Shown: positions 1-5,547 of the stretch, piece by piece
How positions within the stretch are numbered: position 1 is the first letter of the stretch
Layout: each line of letters begins with the position of its first letter
IMG/VR virus record: IMGVR_UViG_3300035698_027242
Location: 1-34,806 of that record
From: a virus
Length of the DNA: 34,806 bases
Reading direction: 5' to 3' (one strand)
Translations under genes and position numbers: made by a program
Notes under the pieces: generated by a model
Database searches by the model: none
Told to the model about the DNA's origin: nothing
Seen by the model: the letters and a program-made list of their open reading frames with translations, nothing else

Positions 1-4
1 CCAT
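1..4 (-). CDS. 5' end of a minus-strand gene running off the left edge
   Basis: Only an ATG (read on the minus strand from position 4) and one further base are inside the window. The start is believable because an AAAAAGGAG ribosome-binding site lies 5-6 bases upstream, the same arrangement as for the minus-strand genes to its right. It would be the next gene of the same minus-strand group. Nothing can be said about its product. Confidence 0.5.
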
Positions 5-82
5 TTTTTCTCCTTTTTGCAGTTGCAACAAACTTACAACTGCGTTAATAAAAATATTAGCAACAAATAAATAAGGAATACT

Positions 83-607
83 TTAATTTATAGCAAAGTA
101 TTCCCTTAAATACTCTTCAAATTTTACCAAAATCCAATCAGTTTCACTTTCAAGAAAAAGATTGGATTCGCCTTCAACCCAATCCTCATGATCGATTCGT
201 TCGATCTCTTTAAGGAAATCTGGGTAGGAAAAAGTAAGGAACTTATACCAACTTATTTCTTGTTCCTTTTCTTCTTGTTCCTTATCGGCTTTGATCTGCT
301 TAAGATCAAAGCTTTCAAGTCCTTTGCAACCGTGATAATCTTCAATAATGAAGTCTCCGTTTGCGAGAACGCTCAAGAACTCGCGAGGCTGAACTGTAAA
401 GACATCAGCCCGCATTGTCTCGCCTTCGATATCCTCTTTATAATTGGTGGTCTCATCCGGAGAAGCACTAAATAAGCAGGTCTCCGAATCAAAAAAAACT
501 TGACAAGGCATCCCACCTTTGTATATGTCTCTCAAAACTGAATCAAGATTAAATCCAGTCTCCTCGTATCTTTTAATAATTTCGTTAAATTTTTGTTCGT
601 TTGTCAT
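83..607 (-). CDS. Acidic hypothetical protein, 174 aa
   Basis: I do not recognise this protein. It is soluble-looking and acidic, with no membrane segment. A charged Lys/Glu/Gln-rich stretch (roughly residues 105-120) separates an N-terminal half with a Cys-containing segment from a C-terminal half rich in Trp, Tyr, Asp and Glu. I prefer the ATG at 607 because it lies 9 bases after an AAGGAG site; another in-frame ATG at 613 is only 3 bases from that site. It is the second gene from the left in the minus-strand group and follows the 653-892 gene after a 45-base gap. That gap carries a decayed copy of the start of the 653-892 gene. It is probably a small early accessory protein; its function is unknown. 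Confidence 0.7.
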   Translation of the reverse strand: MTNEQKFNEIIKRYEETGFNLDSVLRDIYKGGMPCQVFFDSETCLFSASPDETTNYKEDIEGETMRADVFTVQPREFLSVLANGDFIIEDYHGCKGLESFDLKQIKADKEQEEKEQEISWYKFLTFSYPDFLKEIERIDHEDWVEGESNLFLESETDWILVKFEEYLREYFAIN

Positions 608-620
608 TTTCATTTTCTCC

Positions 621-661
621 TTCTTTAGGGATTCTTTCCCAAATTATTGGTTTTAAATTTT
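621..661. repeat. 41-bp direct repeat, copy A (gene-start remnant)
   Basis: This 41-base segment matches 845-885 with one difference. In copy B the bases encode residues of the N-terminus of the 79-aa protein (NLKPIIWERIPKE). Here the same reading frame exists but has no start codon, and it overlaps the stop of that gene and the ribosome-binding site of the next. It looks like the leftover of a tandem gene duplication followed by deletion. Confidence 0.85.
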
Positions 662-892
662 AGTTAGGTTTAAATAGTCTACAGCATCATGTTGCCAAAC
701 AATGCCTGATTTAAACCATCGAATTCTATCGAAATCAATATAAACATAGCCTAGCTCTTTAAGCTGGCTATCAAAGACTCTAAATCTATGATCATGCCCG
801 CCCTCCCAGGCCATTAATCCTATAAATTTAGCTTCTTTTTTACATTCTTTAGGGATTCTTTCCCAAATTATGGGTTTTAAATTTTCAATCAT
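653..892 (-). CDS. Hypothetical protein, 79 aa
   Basis: This is an unrecognised small protein. It has several aromatic residues and alternating hydrophobic and charged segments, including HDHRFRVFDSQLKELGYVYI, which would suit a small alpha/beta fold. The ATG at 892 has a strong AGGAGG site 7 bases upstream. Its start overlaps the last codons of the upstream membrane-peptide gene by 8 bases, so the two are translationally coupled. The first 13-14 codons are duplicated just after its own stop codon. It probably shares the transcript that starts from the promoter near 1050. Function unknown. Confidence 0.75.
   Translation of the reverse strand: MIENLKPIIWERIPKECKKEAKFIGLMAWEGGHDHRFRVFDSQLKELGYVYIDFDRIRWFKSGIVWQHDAVDYLNLTKI
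845..885. repeat. 41-bp direct repeat, copy B (inside gene start)
   Basis: This is the intact partner of 621-661. It lies within codons 3-16 of the 79-aa gene at 653-892. The two copies differ at one base. Confidence 0.85.
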
Positions 893-1013
893 CCTGTAAC
901 CTCCTCTCTAAATGGTTAATTTTAGTCTGCTGTTTTTTAATTTTAATTGTGGCCATCATTATTAAAAATAATAGCGATAGTATAACGGCCAGTATCACTC
1001 TTTTATCTAGCAT
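885..1013 (-). CDS. Small single-span membrane protein, 42 aa
   Basis: I take the ATG at 1013 as the start, not the longer in-frame ATG at 1079, because a GGAGGG site sits right before it and because 1079 falls within the promoter. Residues 6-23 form one hydrophobic segment (VILAVILSLLFLIMMATI). A basic and polar tail with many Lys, Gln and Arg follows and is probably helical. It resembles in layout the many one-pass peptides of phage early regions and Rz-like or superinfection proteins, but no family is recognised. It is the first gene after the minus-strand promoter at 1049-1079. Confidence 0.75.
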   Translation of the reverse strand: MLDKRVILAVILSLLFLIMMATIKIKKQQTKINHLERRLQDD

Positions 1014-1024
1014 GCTCCCTCCAT

Positions 1025-1078
1025 AAAAATTAAAATTTATTTCATTAATCTTATGCCAAAAAATAGTGGAGTTTTGCA
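1025..1078. repeat. 54-bp direct repeat with promoter, copy 1
   Basis: This segment matches 1587-1640 with a single base difference. It contains a whole minus-strand promoter (both boxes) plus about 25 bases of leader. The unit appears to have been duplicated as a promoter cassette, giving two neighbouring genes the same control. Confidence 0.9.
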
Positions 1079-1079
1079 A
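1049..1079 (-). promoter_or_regulatory. Early-type promoter E1 (minus)
   Basis: Read on the minus strand it has TTGCAAAA, then TGGCATAAGA. The T of TGC lies 21 bases before the GG. It drives the 42-aa membrane peptide and downstream minus genes. It is one of eight matching sites in the window. Confidence 0.75.
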
Positions 1080-1130
1080 CTTTTTTGAAAAAGAAAAAAC
1101 AGTTTTATGACATGTTTAGGTCTGAAATAT

Positions 1131-1418
1131 TTAAAGAAGTTTCGCCGGTATGTGTTGTTTCAGACTCTCGATATATTCTGGATGGTACTCTGCTAATTTT
1201 TTGCAGATCCAGAACCATGCGTCCTCAAAATGTTCCGCATATTTTTCAATATATTCTGGATTGTAACGTGCTAACTCGCGTCCTATTTGACGCCAAGCAC
1301 CGGGATAAAAAACTTTAGCGTATTCTTCTATACGCTCCGGTTCGTAACGAGAGAGATATAAAGCTTTGCTCATTATATCTCTTGCATCCATTTCATTTGC
1401 AGTCATTTCATTTTTCAT
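1131..1418 (-). CDS. Helical-repeat protein, 95 aa
   Basis: The protein is built of a repeated unit of 26-27 residues: R-Y-x-P-E-x-I-E-x-Y-A-x(2)-F-x(2)-A-W-x(2)-I-x(3)-L-A. There are two full units and one partial unit, covering roughly residues 25-90. This is a helix-turn-helix repeat pattern, reminiscent of DUF4116-like or TPR/SEL1-type helical repeats, although I cannot assign a named family. Such proteins usually bind other proteins. The ATG at 1418 is chosen because an AAGGAG site lies 8 bases upstream; an ATG 16 codons further upstream has no such site. It has its own promoter at 1611-1640. Its role is unknown; host takeover or anti-defence is possible but unproven. Confidence 0.75.
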   Translation of the reverse strand: MKNEMTANEMDARDIMSKALYLSRYEPERIEEYAKVFYPGAWRQIGRELARYNPEYIEKYAEHFEDAWFWICKKLAEYHPEYIESLKQHIPAKLL

Positions 1419-1586
1419 TTTTTTTCTCCTTTTCGAAATTGATTTATTAAAAATAATTAGTAACAAGTAATAATTGATTTAATTTTTTTGTATTTATGTT
1501 TATAGTTGTATATTACTCCTTATTGTTTTTGTTTTCTTCTTCTTCAGCTTCTTCTTCTTTATTTTTTATAAACAACTTATTCAATT

Positions 1587-1640
1587 AAAAATTAAAATTT
1601 CTTTCATTAATCTTATGCCAAAAAATAGTGGAGTTTTGCA
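1587..1640. repeat. 54-bp direct repeat with promoter, copy 2
   Basis: This is the partner of 1025-1078, offset by exactly 562 bases, with one mismatch (position 1601 against 1039). Confidence 0.9.
1611..1640 (-). promoter_or_regulatory. Early-type promoter E2 (minus)
   Basis: On the minus strand it reads TGCAAAAC, then TGGCATAAGA with the same 21-base TGC-to-GG distance as E1. It drives the helical-repeat gene through a long purine-rich leader. Confidence 0.75.
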
Positions 1641-1660
1641 CTCTCAAGAGATTTTTAACC

Positions 1661-1690
1661 TGCTAATTTTTCTTGTATTATGGCATAAGA
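1661..1690 (+). promoter_or_regulatory. Early-type promoter E3 (plus)
   Basis: TGCTAA at 1661 and TGGCATAAGA at 1681-1690 are again 21 bases apart from T of TGC to GG. It lies 34 bases before the 119-aa gene and points away from E2. Confidence 0.7.
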
Positions 1691-1723
1691 TAAACAGTCT
1701 ACTTTTTATAAATAGGAGGAACT

Positions 1724-2083
1724 ATGAATCAAAAATATTCAGATGGAAAAGAGTCGTTAAAACAAGGAGTTAATAAAAAAATTAGAAAGAAAGACCTGAG
1801 ATGGGATAAACTTACAGGGGCTAAATTAGCAGGTGCTGATCTTACAGGCGCTGACCTTACAGGTGATGGACCTACTAGTGCTGACTTGGATTACGCGAGT
1901 ATTCAACTTTCGTGCAGCTTTTCTAAGTTTAATTGTGGTGATGATCTTGTATACCAATTACTAGACCACATCTCAACATTGAAGTTTCCAAGGAAAGAAG
2001 AAGTTATTAAGATTCTTAAAGAAAATAATCTTTATGCGAAATCGCATAGAGCTTTAGATTTGATAAATGAAAAGGAGGAATAA
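1724..2083 (+). CDS. Pentapeptide-repeat-like protein, 119 aa
   Basis: Residues about 26-52 carry a short run of A(D/K)L-x-x type pentapeptides (LTGAKLAGADLTGADLTG, then SADLDYA), the signature of right-handed quadrilateral beta-helices. Only about five coils are present, far fewer than in DNA-mimic gyrase inhibitors. The C-terminal 50 residues (LVYQLLDHISTLKFP onwards) look alpha-helical and charged. The start has a perfect AGGAGG site and promoter E3 upstream. Its stop overlaps the next ATG by one base, so the two genes form an operon. Its biochemical role is unknown; the pentapeptide stretch only suggests a small scaffold or interaction module. Confidence 0.75.
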   Translation: MNQKYSDGKESLKQGVNKKIRKKDLRWDKLTGAKLAGADLTGADLTGDGPTSADLDYASIQLSCSFSKFNCGDDLVYQLLDHISTLKFPRKEEVIKILKENNLYAKSHRALDLINEKEE

Positions 2084-3006
2084 TGGGTTGGATGACATCA
2101 CCAAAAGATTTCAGTACTATTAAAGAATTTTTTACCAGGTATTGGTGTTCGGGCGATGGAAGTTATAAAGTTCTGGATGCAGCTTTAGTAAGGCTCTCAC
2201 AAGCATACGCTGCTGTACAACGTACCACTGATAAAGGTACAGAAGTTTTCGCCGCTACTTTTATGATGCATTTTACAGGGGATGAGTATTCATATAAGTC
2301 TATGTCTGAGCATGATGGACCATGGATGACCGAATGCCCGGAAAGGATTATGAAATTATTAACCCCACTTAAAGATGGGGAGAATTACGCTAAAAGATGG
2401 AGGGAAGAAGTCTGGAATAGAATTAACAACCATAAAAAATGTTTAAAAGTATGGAGAAAAACTAAACTGGGAGATATTATTATAACAAAAGAGAATTACT
2501 CTTTTGGAAATAATGGATCTTTCAATACTTTTGTATTGTATAATAAGAAGCGCTTGTTATTAATACAAAAAGAATTGAAGGCAAATTACTATGGACCCAT
2601 ATTTCGTATCCACGATAAATCAATGTTTATTGATAATATTAAACAAGTCCTAACTCCGCAGGATGAGGAGTATGCCGATGCTGTTTCTCGCTTAGGTCTA
2701 AAGAAATATGTTTTTCCTAAGTATAGAGATAAAGAATATCCTCAGTTTAAATCTCCGAACGGGTATACCTACAGATGTTTGGGCTGGGCTATAAGTCTAA
2801 AAAACGGATGGGAGTGGTACGCCCTGGAACATGTTGAAGGATCAATATTCTTTGGATTTGTTCATGGATTCGAAGATGAATATGGTAATTTTGATGTAGA
2901 AGAATTACAGTCCAATGGAATAAAATTCGTGGACGATTATAAAGAACTACATCAGATATGGCCTCCCATAGGATGGGAGAAAATAACGGAAGAGGAAAAA
3001 GTCTAG
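2083..3006 (+). CDS. DUF6927/DUF2958-like protein, 307 aa
   Basis: The N-terminus (MGWMTSPKDFSTIKEFFTRY and the following region up to about residue 125) resembles DUF6927-type phage proteins, with a four-stranded sheet containing AATFMMHF. The C-terminal part (about residues 240-300), with the pattern SIFFGFVHGFEDEYGNFDVEELQ, resembles DUF2958. Both families are common in phages and plasmids, often near anti-restriction genes, but they have no established activity. These matches are from memory of motif patterns and should be treated as tentative. The gene is translationally coupled to the 119-aa gene and is followed by a strong terminator hairpin at 3009-3040, which ends the operon. Confidence 0.7.
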   Translation: MGWMTSPKDFSTIKEFFTRYWCSGDGSYKVLDAALVRLSQAYAAVQRTTDKGTEVFAATFMMHFTGDEYSYKSMSEHDGPWMTECPERIMKLLTPLKDGENYAKRWREEVWNRINNHKKCLKVWRKTKLGDIIITKENYSFGNNGSFNTFVLYNKKRLLLIQKELKANYYGPIFRIHDKSMFIDNIKQVLTPQDEEYADAVSRLGLKKYVFPKYRDKEYPQFKSPNGYTYRCLGWAISLKNGWEWYALEHVEGSIFFGFVHGFEDEYGNFDVEELQSNGIKFVDDYKELHQIWPPIGWEKITEEEKV

Positions 3007-3008
3007 AC

Positions 3009-3040
3009 AAAAGAGCTCTTAATTGAGCTCTTTATTTTTT
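3009..3040 (+). terminator. Rho-independent terminator after the two-gene operon
   Basis: A 9-base stem AAAGAGCTC / GAGCTCTTT with loop TTAATT is followed by ATTTTTT. The hairpin is symmetric, with A's on its other side, so it could also stop a short minus-strand transcript from the promoter at 3087-3117. Confidence 0.85.
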
Positions 3041-3086
3041 GGAAAATTTTTGAAAAAAATAAAGCTTTTAAAACTTTCTATATTAA

Positions 3087-3117
3087 TCTTATGCCAAATT
3101 TAACACCGGCTTTTGTA
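3087..3117 (-). promoter_or_regulatory. Early-type promoter E4 (minus), no gene downstream
   Basis: On the minus strand it reads TACAAAA and then TGGCATAAGA at the usual spacing. It points into the 3' end of the plus-strand 307-aa gene. The only feature within 80 bases downstream is the symmetric terminator hairpin at 3009-3040. It could make a very short RNA or an antisense transcript. Confidence 0.55.
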
Positions 3118-3143
3118 TCAAGAGGGGCCGAAGCCCCCCTCCT

Positions 3144-3305
3144 TTAATTATTCTTTTCTTTGGATTCTATCAAAGATATCCATCGGTGAATATCCTTCGG
3201 ATCTGAGAAATATTTCATGATTAGCTTTTTTGCTAAATAATAGGAGGTTCCAGCTACTAGAGCTTGAACCGCTTGTAAGATTCGTCTGCGATCTCGGTCT
3301 AACAT
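3144..3305 (-). CDS. Small hypothetical protein, 53 aa
   Basis: The ATG at 3305 lies immediately after the ATPase stop codon (two bases between them), with an AAAAGGGG site overlapping the end of that gene, so translational coupling is likely. The protein begins MLDRDRRRILQAVQALVAG and ends in Lys/Glu/Asn. It has a basic start, a modest hydrophobic helix and no known domain. A longer ORF in another frame (up to 3369) is a shadow: it has no ribosome-binding site and overlaps the ATPase. A GC-rich hairpin (3120-3142, GAGGGG/CCCCTC) follows the stop codon and may protect the 3' end. Confidence 0.55.
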   Translation of the reverse strand: MLDRDRRRILQAVQALVAGTSYYLAKKLIMKYFSDPKDIHRWISLIESKEKNN

Positions 3306-3307
3306 AT

Positions 3308-4573
3308 TTACCCCTTTTTGATGATCTCACCATCTTCCAATAAAATAAAATCTTTAATTGTTCCCTCATCCTCTCGGGGAACTTCTACAATAAGCTGAAA
3401 ATCTTCTTTTATTTTTTTCAGCATCTTAAGATTAGTATCATCCAAGATACTTGCATCTTGAATATATATTAATCTTAATTCTGGTTGGTAGGCTTGTGCG
3501 AGTTTTATAGCTATCAATAATCTTTCACCGTTGGAGAAGGTGTTAAAAGCTCTTCCTTTATATAGAGCTCCTTTATCTGGATCAAAGCTCAAATCCTTAA
3601 GCGGTAAATTACTTTCTTGAACCAGTTCCTCTTTTTCGTGTTGAAGGTCTTCCAGCTGTTGAGTACACTCCTCATACTTCTGCTCAGACTCTTCAAAAGC
3701 TTTTTCTTTTTCTTGGTACTCTTGATACATCTTAGCCCGTTCATTAATGGATCCCGCTTCTTCAATCTGGTTGACAATCTTATCAACAGATTTCTTTTCT
3801 GGTATTGGCTTGTCCGTATAAGCTTTGAGAGATGCAGTAAATTCCTTTTTCTTCTCCTTTAAGTCTTTGAGTTGTTTAGTTAAGTTTTTAATCTCAACTT
3901 TTATATCATCCAGTTCTTCTTCCACAGATTCTTTCTCATAGATCTGATTATCTATTTCTCTGTTGTATTTTTCGATTTTTTCTTTTTCCTGATATAATTC
4001 TGAGACCTCGACAGCTTCCACGGGTTCAATATCCATAAATTCAGAAAGTGCTCCTTCCAGTTGTTTTTTCTCTCGTCCTATCATCCGCCGTTCATCATAT
4101 ACTTCCGCATATTTTTCATCTAATTCGGAGAAATCCAATCCCGCCAATTCTTGCAGGATTTGAGCCATTTCTTTTCCACTGGCATCTTTCAACTTCTGGG
4201 GATCAAAAGCTTTGTCAGAAATCAAACTCTTAATTACAGTCTCATTTAATTGACGGCCCATCGATGACTTGAATTTAGTTTTTAATTTGTTGTCCTGGGT
4301 AATGACTCGTGTGATTTCAATTCTTTCCCCGGTTTCCTGGTTGATGATAGTTCCTTTGATAGTGGCTTTGTTCTTGCCTTCTTTAATGAAATCAGTTCGG
4401 TATTTCCCCAGTAAGGATTTTCCTTTAAATAGAACTTGGGTAGCGGTCATATAAGCACTTTTACCCGCTCCATTTTTTCCGAATAGCATCAGCATTCCCG
4501 ATTCTGGAAACTCAGAACTAATAGCGTTTAAATTCTTGAAATCTGTAATCTTAATGTTTTTAATGTGAAACAT
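3308..4573 (-). CDS. SbcC/RecF-type AAA ATPase, 421 aa
   Basis: This is a DNA-repair-type ABC/SMC ATPase. Walker A is GKNGAGKS at residues 32-39. Two coiled-coil arms rich in Glu and Lys span about residues 170-320. The ABC signature FSNGER is near 346-351, and Walker B (LRLIYIQDASILDD) has its Asp at about 373. The Glu that normally follows that Asp is Ala here; acidic residues occur a few positions later. That pattern also occurs, as far as I recall, in other short phage SbcC-like ATPases. It is much shorter than SbcC, Rad50 or T4 gp46 because the arms lack a zinc hook. No SbcD or gp47 nuclease partner is visible in the window. It overlaps the upstream 112-aa gene by 14 bases and probably works in phage recombination or replication. 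Confidence 0.85.
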   Translation of the reverse strand: MFHIKNIKITDFKNLNAISSEFPESGMLMLFGKNGAGKSAYMTATQVLFKGKSLLGKYRTDFIKEGKNKATIKGTIINQETGERIEITRVITQDNKLKTKFKSSMGRQLNETVIKSLISDKAFDPQKLKDASGKEMAQILQELAGLDFSELDEKYAEVYDERRMIGREKKQLEGALSEFMDIEPVEAVEVSELYQEKEKIEKYNREIDNQIYEKESVEEELDDIKVEIKNLTKQLKDLKEKKKEFTASLKAYTDKPIPEKKSVDKIVNQIEEAGSINERAKMYQEYQEKEKAFEESEQKYEECTQQLEDLQHEKEELVQESNLPLKDLSFDPDKGALYKGRAFNTFSNGERLLIAIKLAQAYQPELRLIYIQDASILDDTNLKMLKKIKEDFQLIVEVPREDEGTIKDFILLEDGEIIKKG

Positions 4574-4898
4574 GTTCTACCTCCGTTAATAAATCAAAAT
4601 AAGTTAAATAAAAGCTATAGAATTTTAATTTAAAATTATATGCCTTTACTTTTACAAGTAAATACTTTTCGTGAAATCGGATGAAAATCTGGTCGAATAA
4701 CAACTCCCGACAAAAGTTGAATATTACATCGGTGATGTTGAACCCTATTAAGGACTCAACTCCTCCTCCTTTTGAAATGGCAATATATTTATCCGGGTTA
4801 TCTAAACCCACAGATAGGTGTCTTGCCCACCTCGACAGTTTAGCCTCAAAGATTCGATAGCTGGTTAAACCATCCTCAAAATTTAACGATAATGTCAT
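4560..4898 (-). CDS. Hypothetical protein, 112 aa, upstream of the ATPase
   Basis: This is an unrecognised protein. The ATG at 4898 has a strong GAAGGAGGG site. It is rich in Phe, Leu and Tyr, especially at the C-terminal end (LKFYSFYLTYFDLLTEV), but shows no clear membrane segment. Its 3' end overlaps the ATPase start by 14 bases, so the two are coupled, and with the 53-aa gene they form a three-gene operon from promoter E5. A role alongside the ATPase, for example as a DNA-binding or loader partner, is plausible by position only. Confidence 0.7.
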   Translation of the reverse strand: MTLSLNFEDGLTSYRIFEAKLSRWARHLSVGLDNPDKYIAISKGGGVESLIGFNITDVIFNFCRELLFDQIFIRFHEKYLLVKVKAYNFKLKFYSFYLTYFDLLTEVEHVSH

Positions 4899-4937
4899 AG
4901 GCCCTCCTTCTCAACAATTTAAAAAATAAGTCAATTA

Positions 4938-4968
4938 TCTTATGCCATAATTATTAAAATTTTGAGGT
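4938..4968 (-). promoter_or_regulatory. Early-type promoter E5 (minus) of the ATPase operon
   Basis: The minus strand reads TGGCATAAGA at 4947-4938, 40 bases before the 112-aa gene. The upstream box is degenerate (CCTCAAAA in place of TTGCAAAA) but at the same spacing. Confidence 0.6.
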
Positions 4969-4997
4969 TGTTTGGCTCTAATTTAATTGTTAAATTT

Positions 4998-5030
4998 TTT
5001 GCAAAAACGAGAGGCTAAACTAGCATAAGA
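4998..5030 (+). promoter_or_regulatory. Early-type promoter E6 (plus)
   Basis: TTGCAAAAA at 4999-5007 and TAGCATAAGA at 5021-5030 form a good match, with one base more between the boxes than in E1. It is back to back with E5 and drives the hairpin-flanked membrane peptide. Confidence 0.7.
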
Positions 5031-5058
5031 ATAATGAAGGAAAATTTAATTTTATTAA

Positions 5059-5075
5059 GCCGGGTTAAGCCCGGC
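5059..5075 (+). other. GC-rich hairpin upstream of small ORF
   Basis: GCCGGG and CCCGGC are separated by TTAAG. It lies in the leader of E6, directly before the G-rich ribosome-binding site of the 33-aa ORF. A second hairpin with the same stem lies at 5197-5214. Confidence 0.75.
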
Positions 5076-5086
5076 GGGGAGAAGAT

Positions 5087-5188
5087 ATGAAAGAATCATT
5101 AAGAATTTTTGTTGCAGGAGTTGTACTGACTCTTGTGGCTTTTATCTTTACAATAAGCCTAATCATAGGATTAGGATTATTTATATAA
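5087..5188 (+). CDS. Membrane micropeptide, 33 aa
   Basis: MKESLRIF is followed by one continuous hydrophobic segment rich in Val, Leu, Ile and Phe to the C-terminus (GLGLFI). A GGGGAGAAG site sits 3-4 bases upstream, right after a GC hairpin. The layout of a short charged start and a single membrane span resembles toxin-type or holin-like micropeptides and phage inner-membrane peptides. It has no named family. It has its own promoter (E6) and is flanked by twin hairpins, which suggests regulated translation. Confidence 0.6.
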   Translation: MKESLRIFVAGVVLTLVAFIFTISLIIGLGLFI

Positions 5189-5196
5189 ATTTTAAT

Positions 5197-5290
5197 GCCG
5201 GGGGTAATCCCGGCCGAGGGCGGGGCAGAGGTAGGAAGATGAGTGATGCCGTCGTGAAAACTTTCAAGGACTGACTAGGGACAGTCCTTG
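5197..5290 (+). other. Second GC hairpin, 11-codon mini-ORF and 9-bp stem
   Basis: A hairpin GCCGGG/CCCGGC (5197-5214) repeats the one upstream of the membrane peptide. It is followed by a G-rich ribosome-binding-site-like stretch and an ATG at 5239 opening an 11-codon ORF (MSDAVVKTFKD) that stops at 5274. A perfect 9-bp stem, CAAGGACTG/CAGTCCTTG (5265-5273 with 5282-5290), overlaps the stop. This looks like a structured leader or small RNA end rather than a gene for a stable protein. T-rich sequence follows about 25 bases later. Confidence 0.5.
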
Positions 5291-5341
5291 ACTTGCTTAT
5301 GAAAAATTAAATAATGTTTATTTTATTTTTTTAAAAAAAAA

Positions 5342-5372
5342 TGCAAAAACCATATTATATTATGATATAAGA
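5342..5372 (+). promoter_or_regulatory. Early-type promoter E7 (plus)
   Basis: TGCAAAAAC at 5342-5350 and GATATAAGA at 5364-5372 match the family consensus, with 22 bases from TGC to the second box. It drives the short transcript at 5379-5537. Confidence 0.75.
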
Positions 5373-5378
5373 TTTATA

Positions 5379-5537
5379 CAAATGACAATGTTTTTTGTCA
5401 GTACTGTTATAAAAGGAGGAGTCATGAGCACCCAGAACCTAAGGCTATAAAGAGCCATCGAATCGGGAGACCTGCCTTTCGATCTTCGACTAAAGGTATT
5501 TTTGCAGATAAGGGCTGAGTTATTCAGCCCTTTTTTT
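5379..5537 (+). ncRNA. Putative small RNA with an 8-codon mini-ORF
   Basis: A promoter (E7) and a strong terminator (5511-5537) delimit a transcript of about 160 bases. Near the 5' end is a TGACAA/TTGTCA hairpin (5382-5399). After it comes an excellent ribosome-binding site AAAAGGAGGAG and an ATG at 5424 that opens only eight codons (MSTQNLRL) before TAA. Further stems (GGCT/AGCC, ATCGAA/TTCGAT) precede the terminator. It could be a regulatory RNA, a ribosome-engaging decoy, or the mRNA of an 8-residue peptide. The transcript start is inferred from the promoter position. Confidence 0.55.
5511..5537 (+). terminator. Rho-independent terminator of small RNA 1
   Basis: Stem AGGGCTGA/TCAGCCCT with loop GTTAT, followed by a run of seven T's. 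Confidence 0.9.
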
Positions 5538-5547
5538 AATTCTTTTT

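Larger units (their letters stand above)
1419..1723. other. Intergenic control region between divergent genes
   Basis: This 305-base stretch holds no convincing gene. It contains a minus-strand early promoter (1611-1640), a plus-strand early promoter (1661-1690), the second copy of the 54-bp repeat, and a minus-strand leader of about 190 bases. The leader is purine-rich on the minus strand, with GAA repeats at about 1535-1560. It could encode only tiny peptides without a clear ribosome-binding site. Confidence 0.6.

Noticed and set aside
188-475. 95-codon plus-strand ORF with hydrophobic start
   Set aside because: It is fully antisense to the 174-aa gene, with no ribosome-binding site or promoter. 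The hydrophobic stretch is the mirror of Lys/Glu codons.
1085-1318. 77-codon plus-strand ORF
   Set aside because: It lies antisense to the helical-repeat gene and starts within the promoter; it has no ribosome-binding site, while the minus frame shows clear protein repeats.
1535-1590. Acidic Glu-rich peptide in the minus-strand leader of the helical-repeat gene
   Set aside because: It would need a TTG start without a ribosome-binding site; the GAA-repeat stretch may simply be a purine-rich leader.
3148-3369. 73-codon minus-strand ORF
   Set aside because: It overlaps the ATPase end and lacks a ribosome-binding site. The 53-codon frame starting at 3305 has a site and a natural coupling position.
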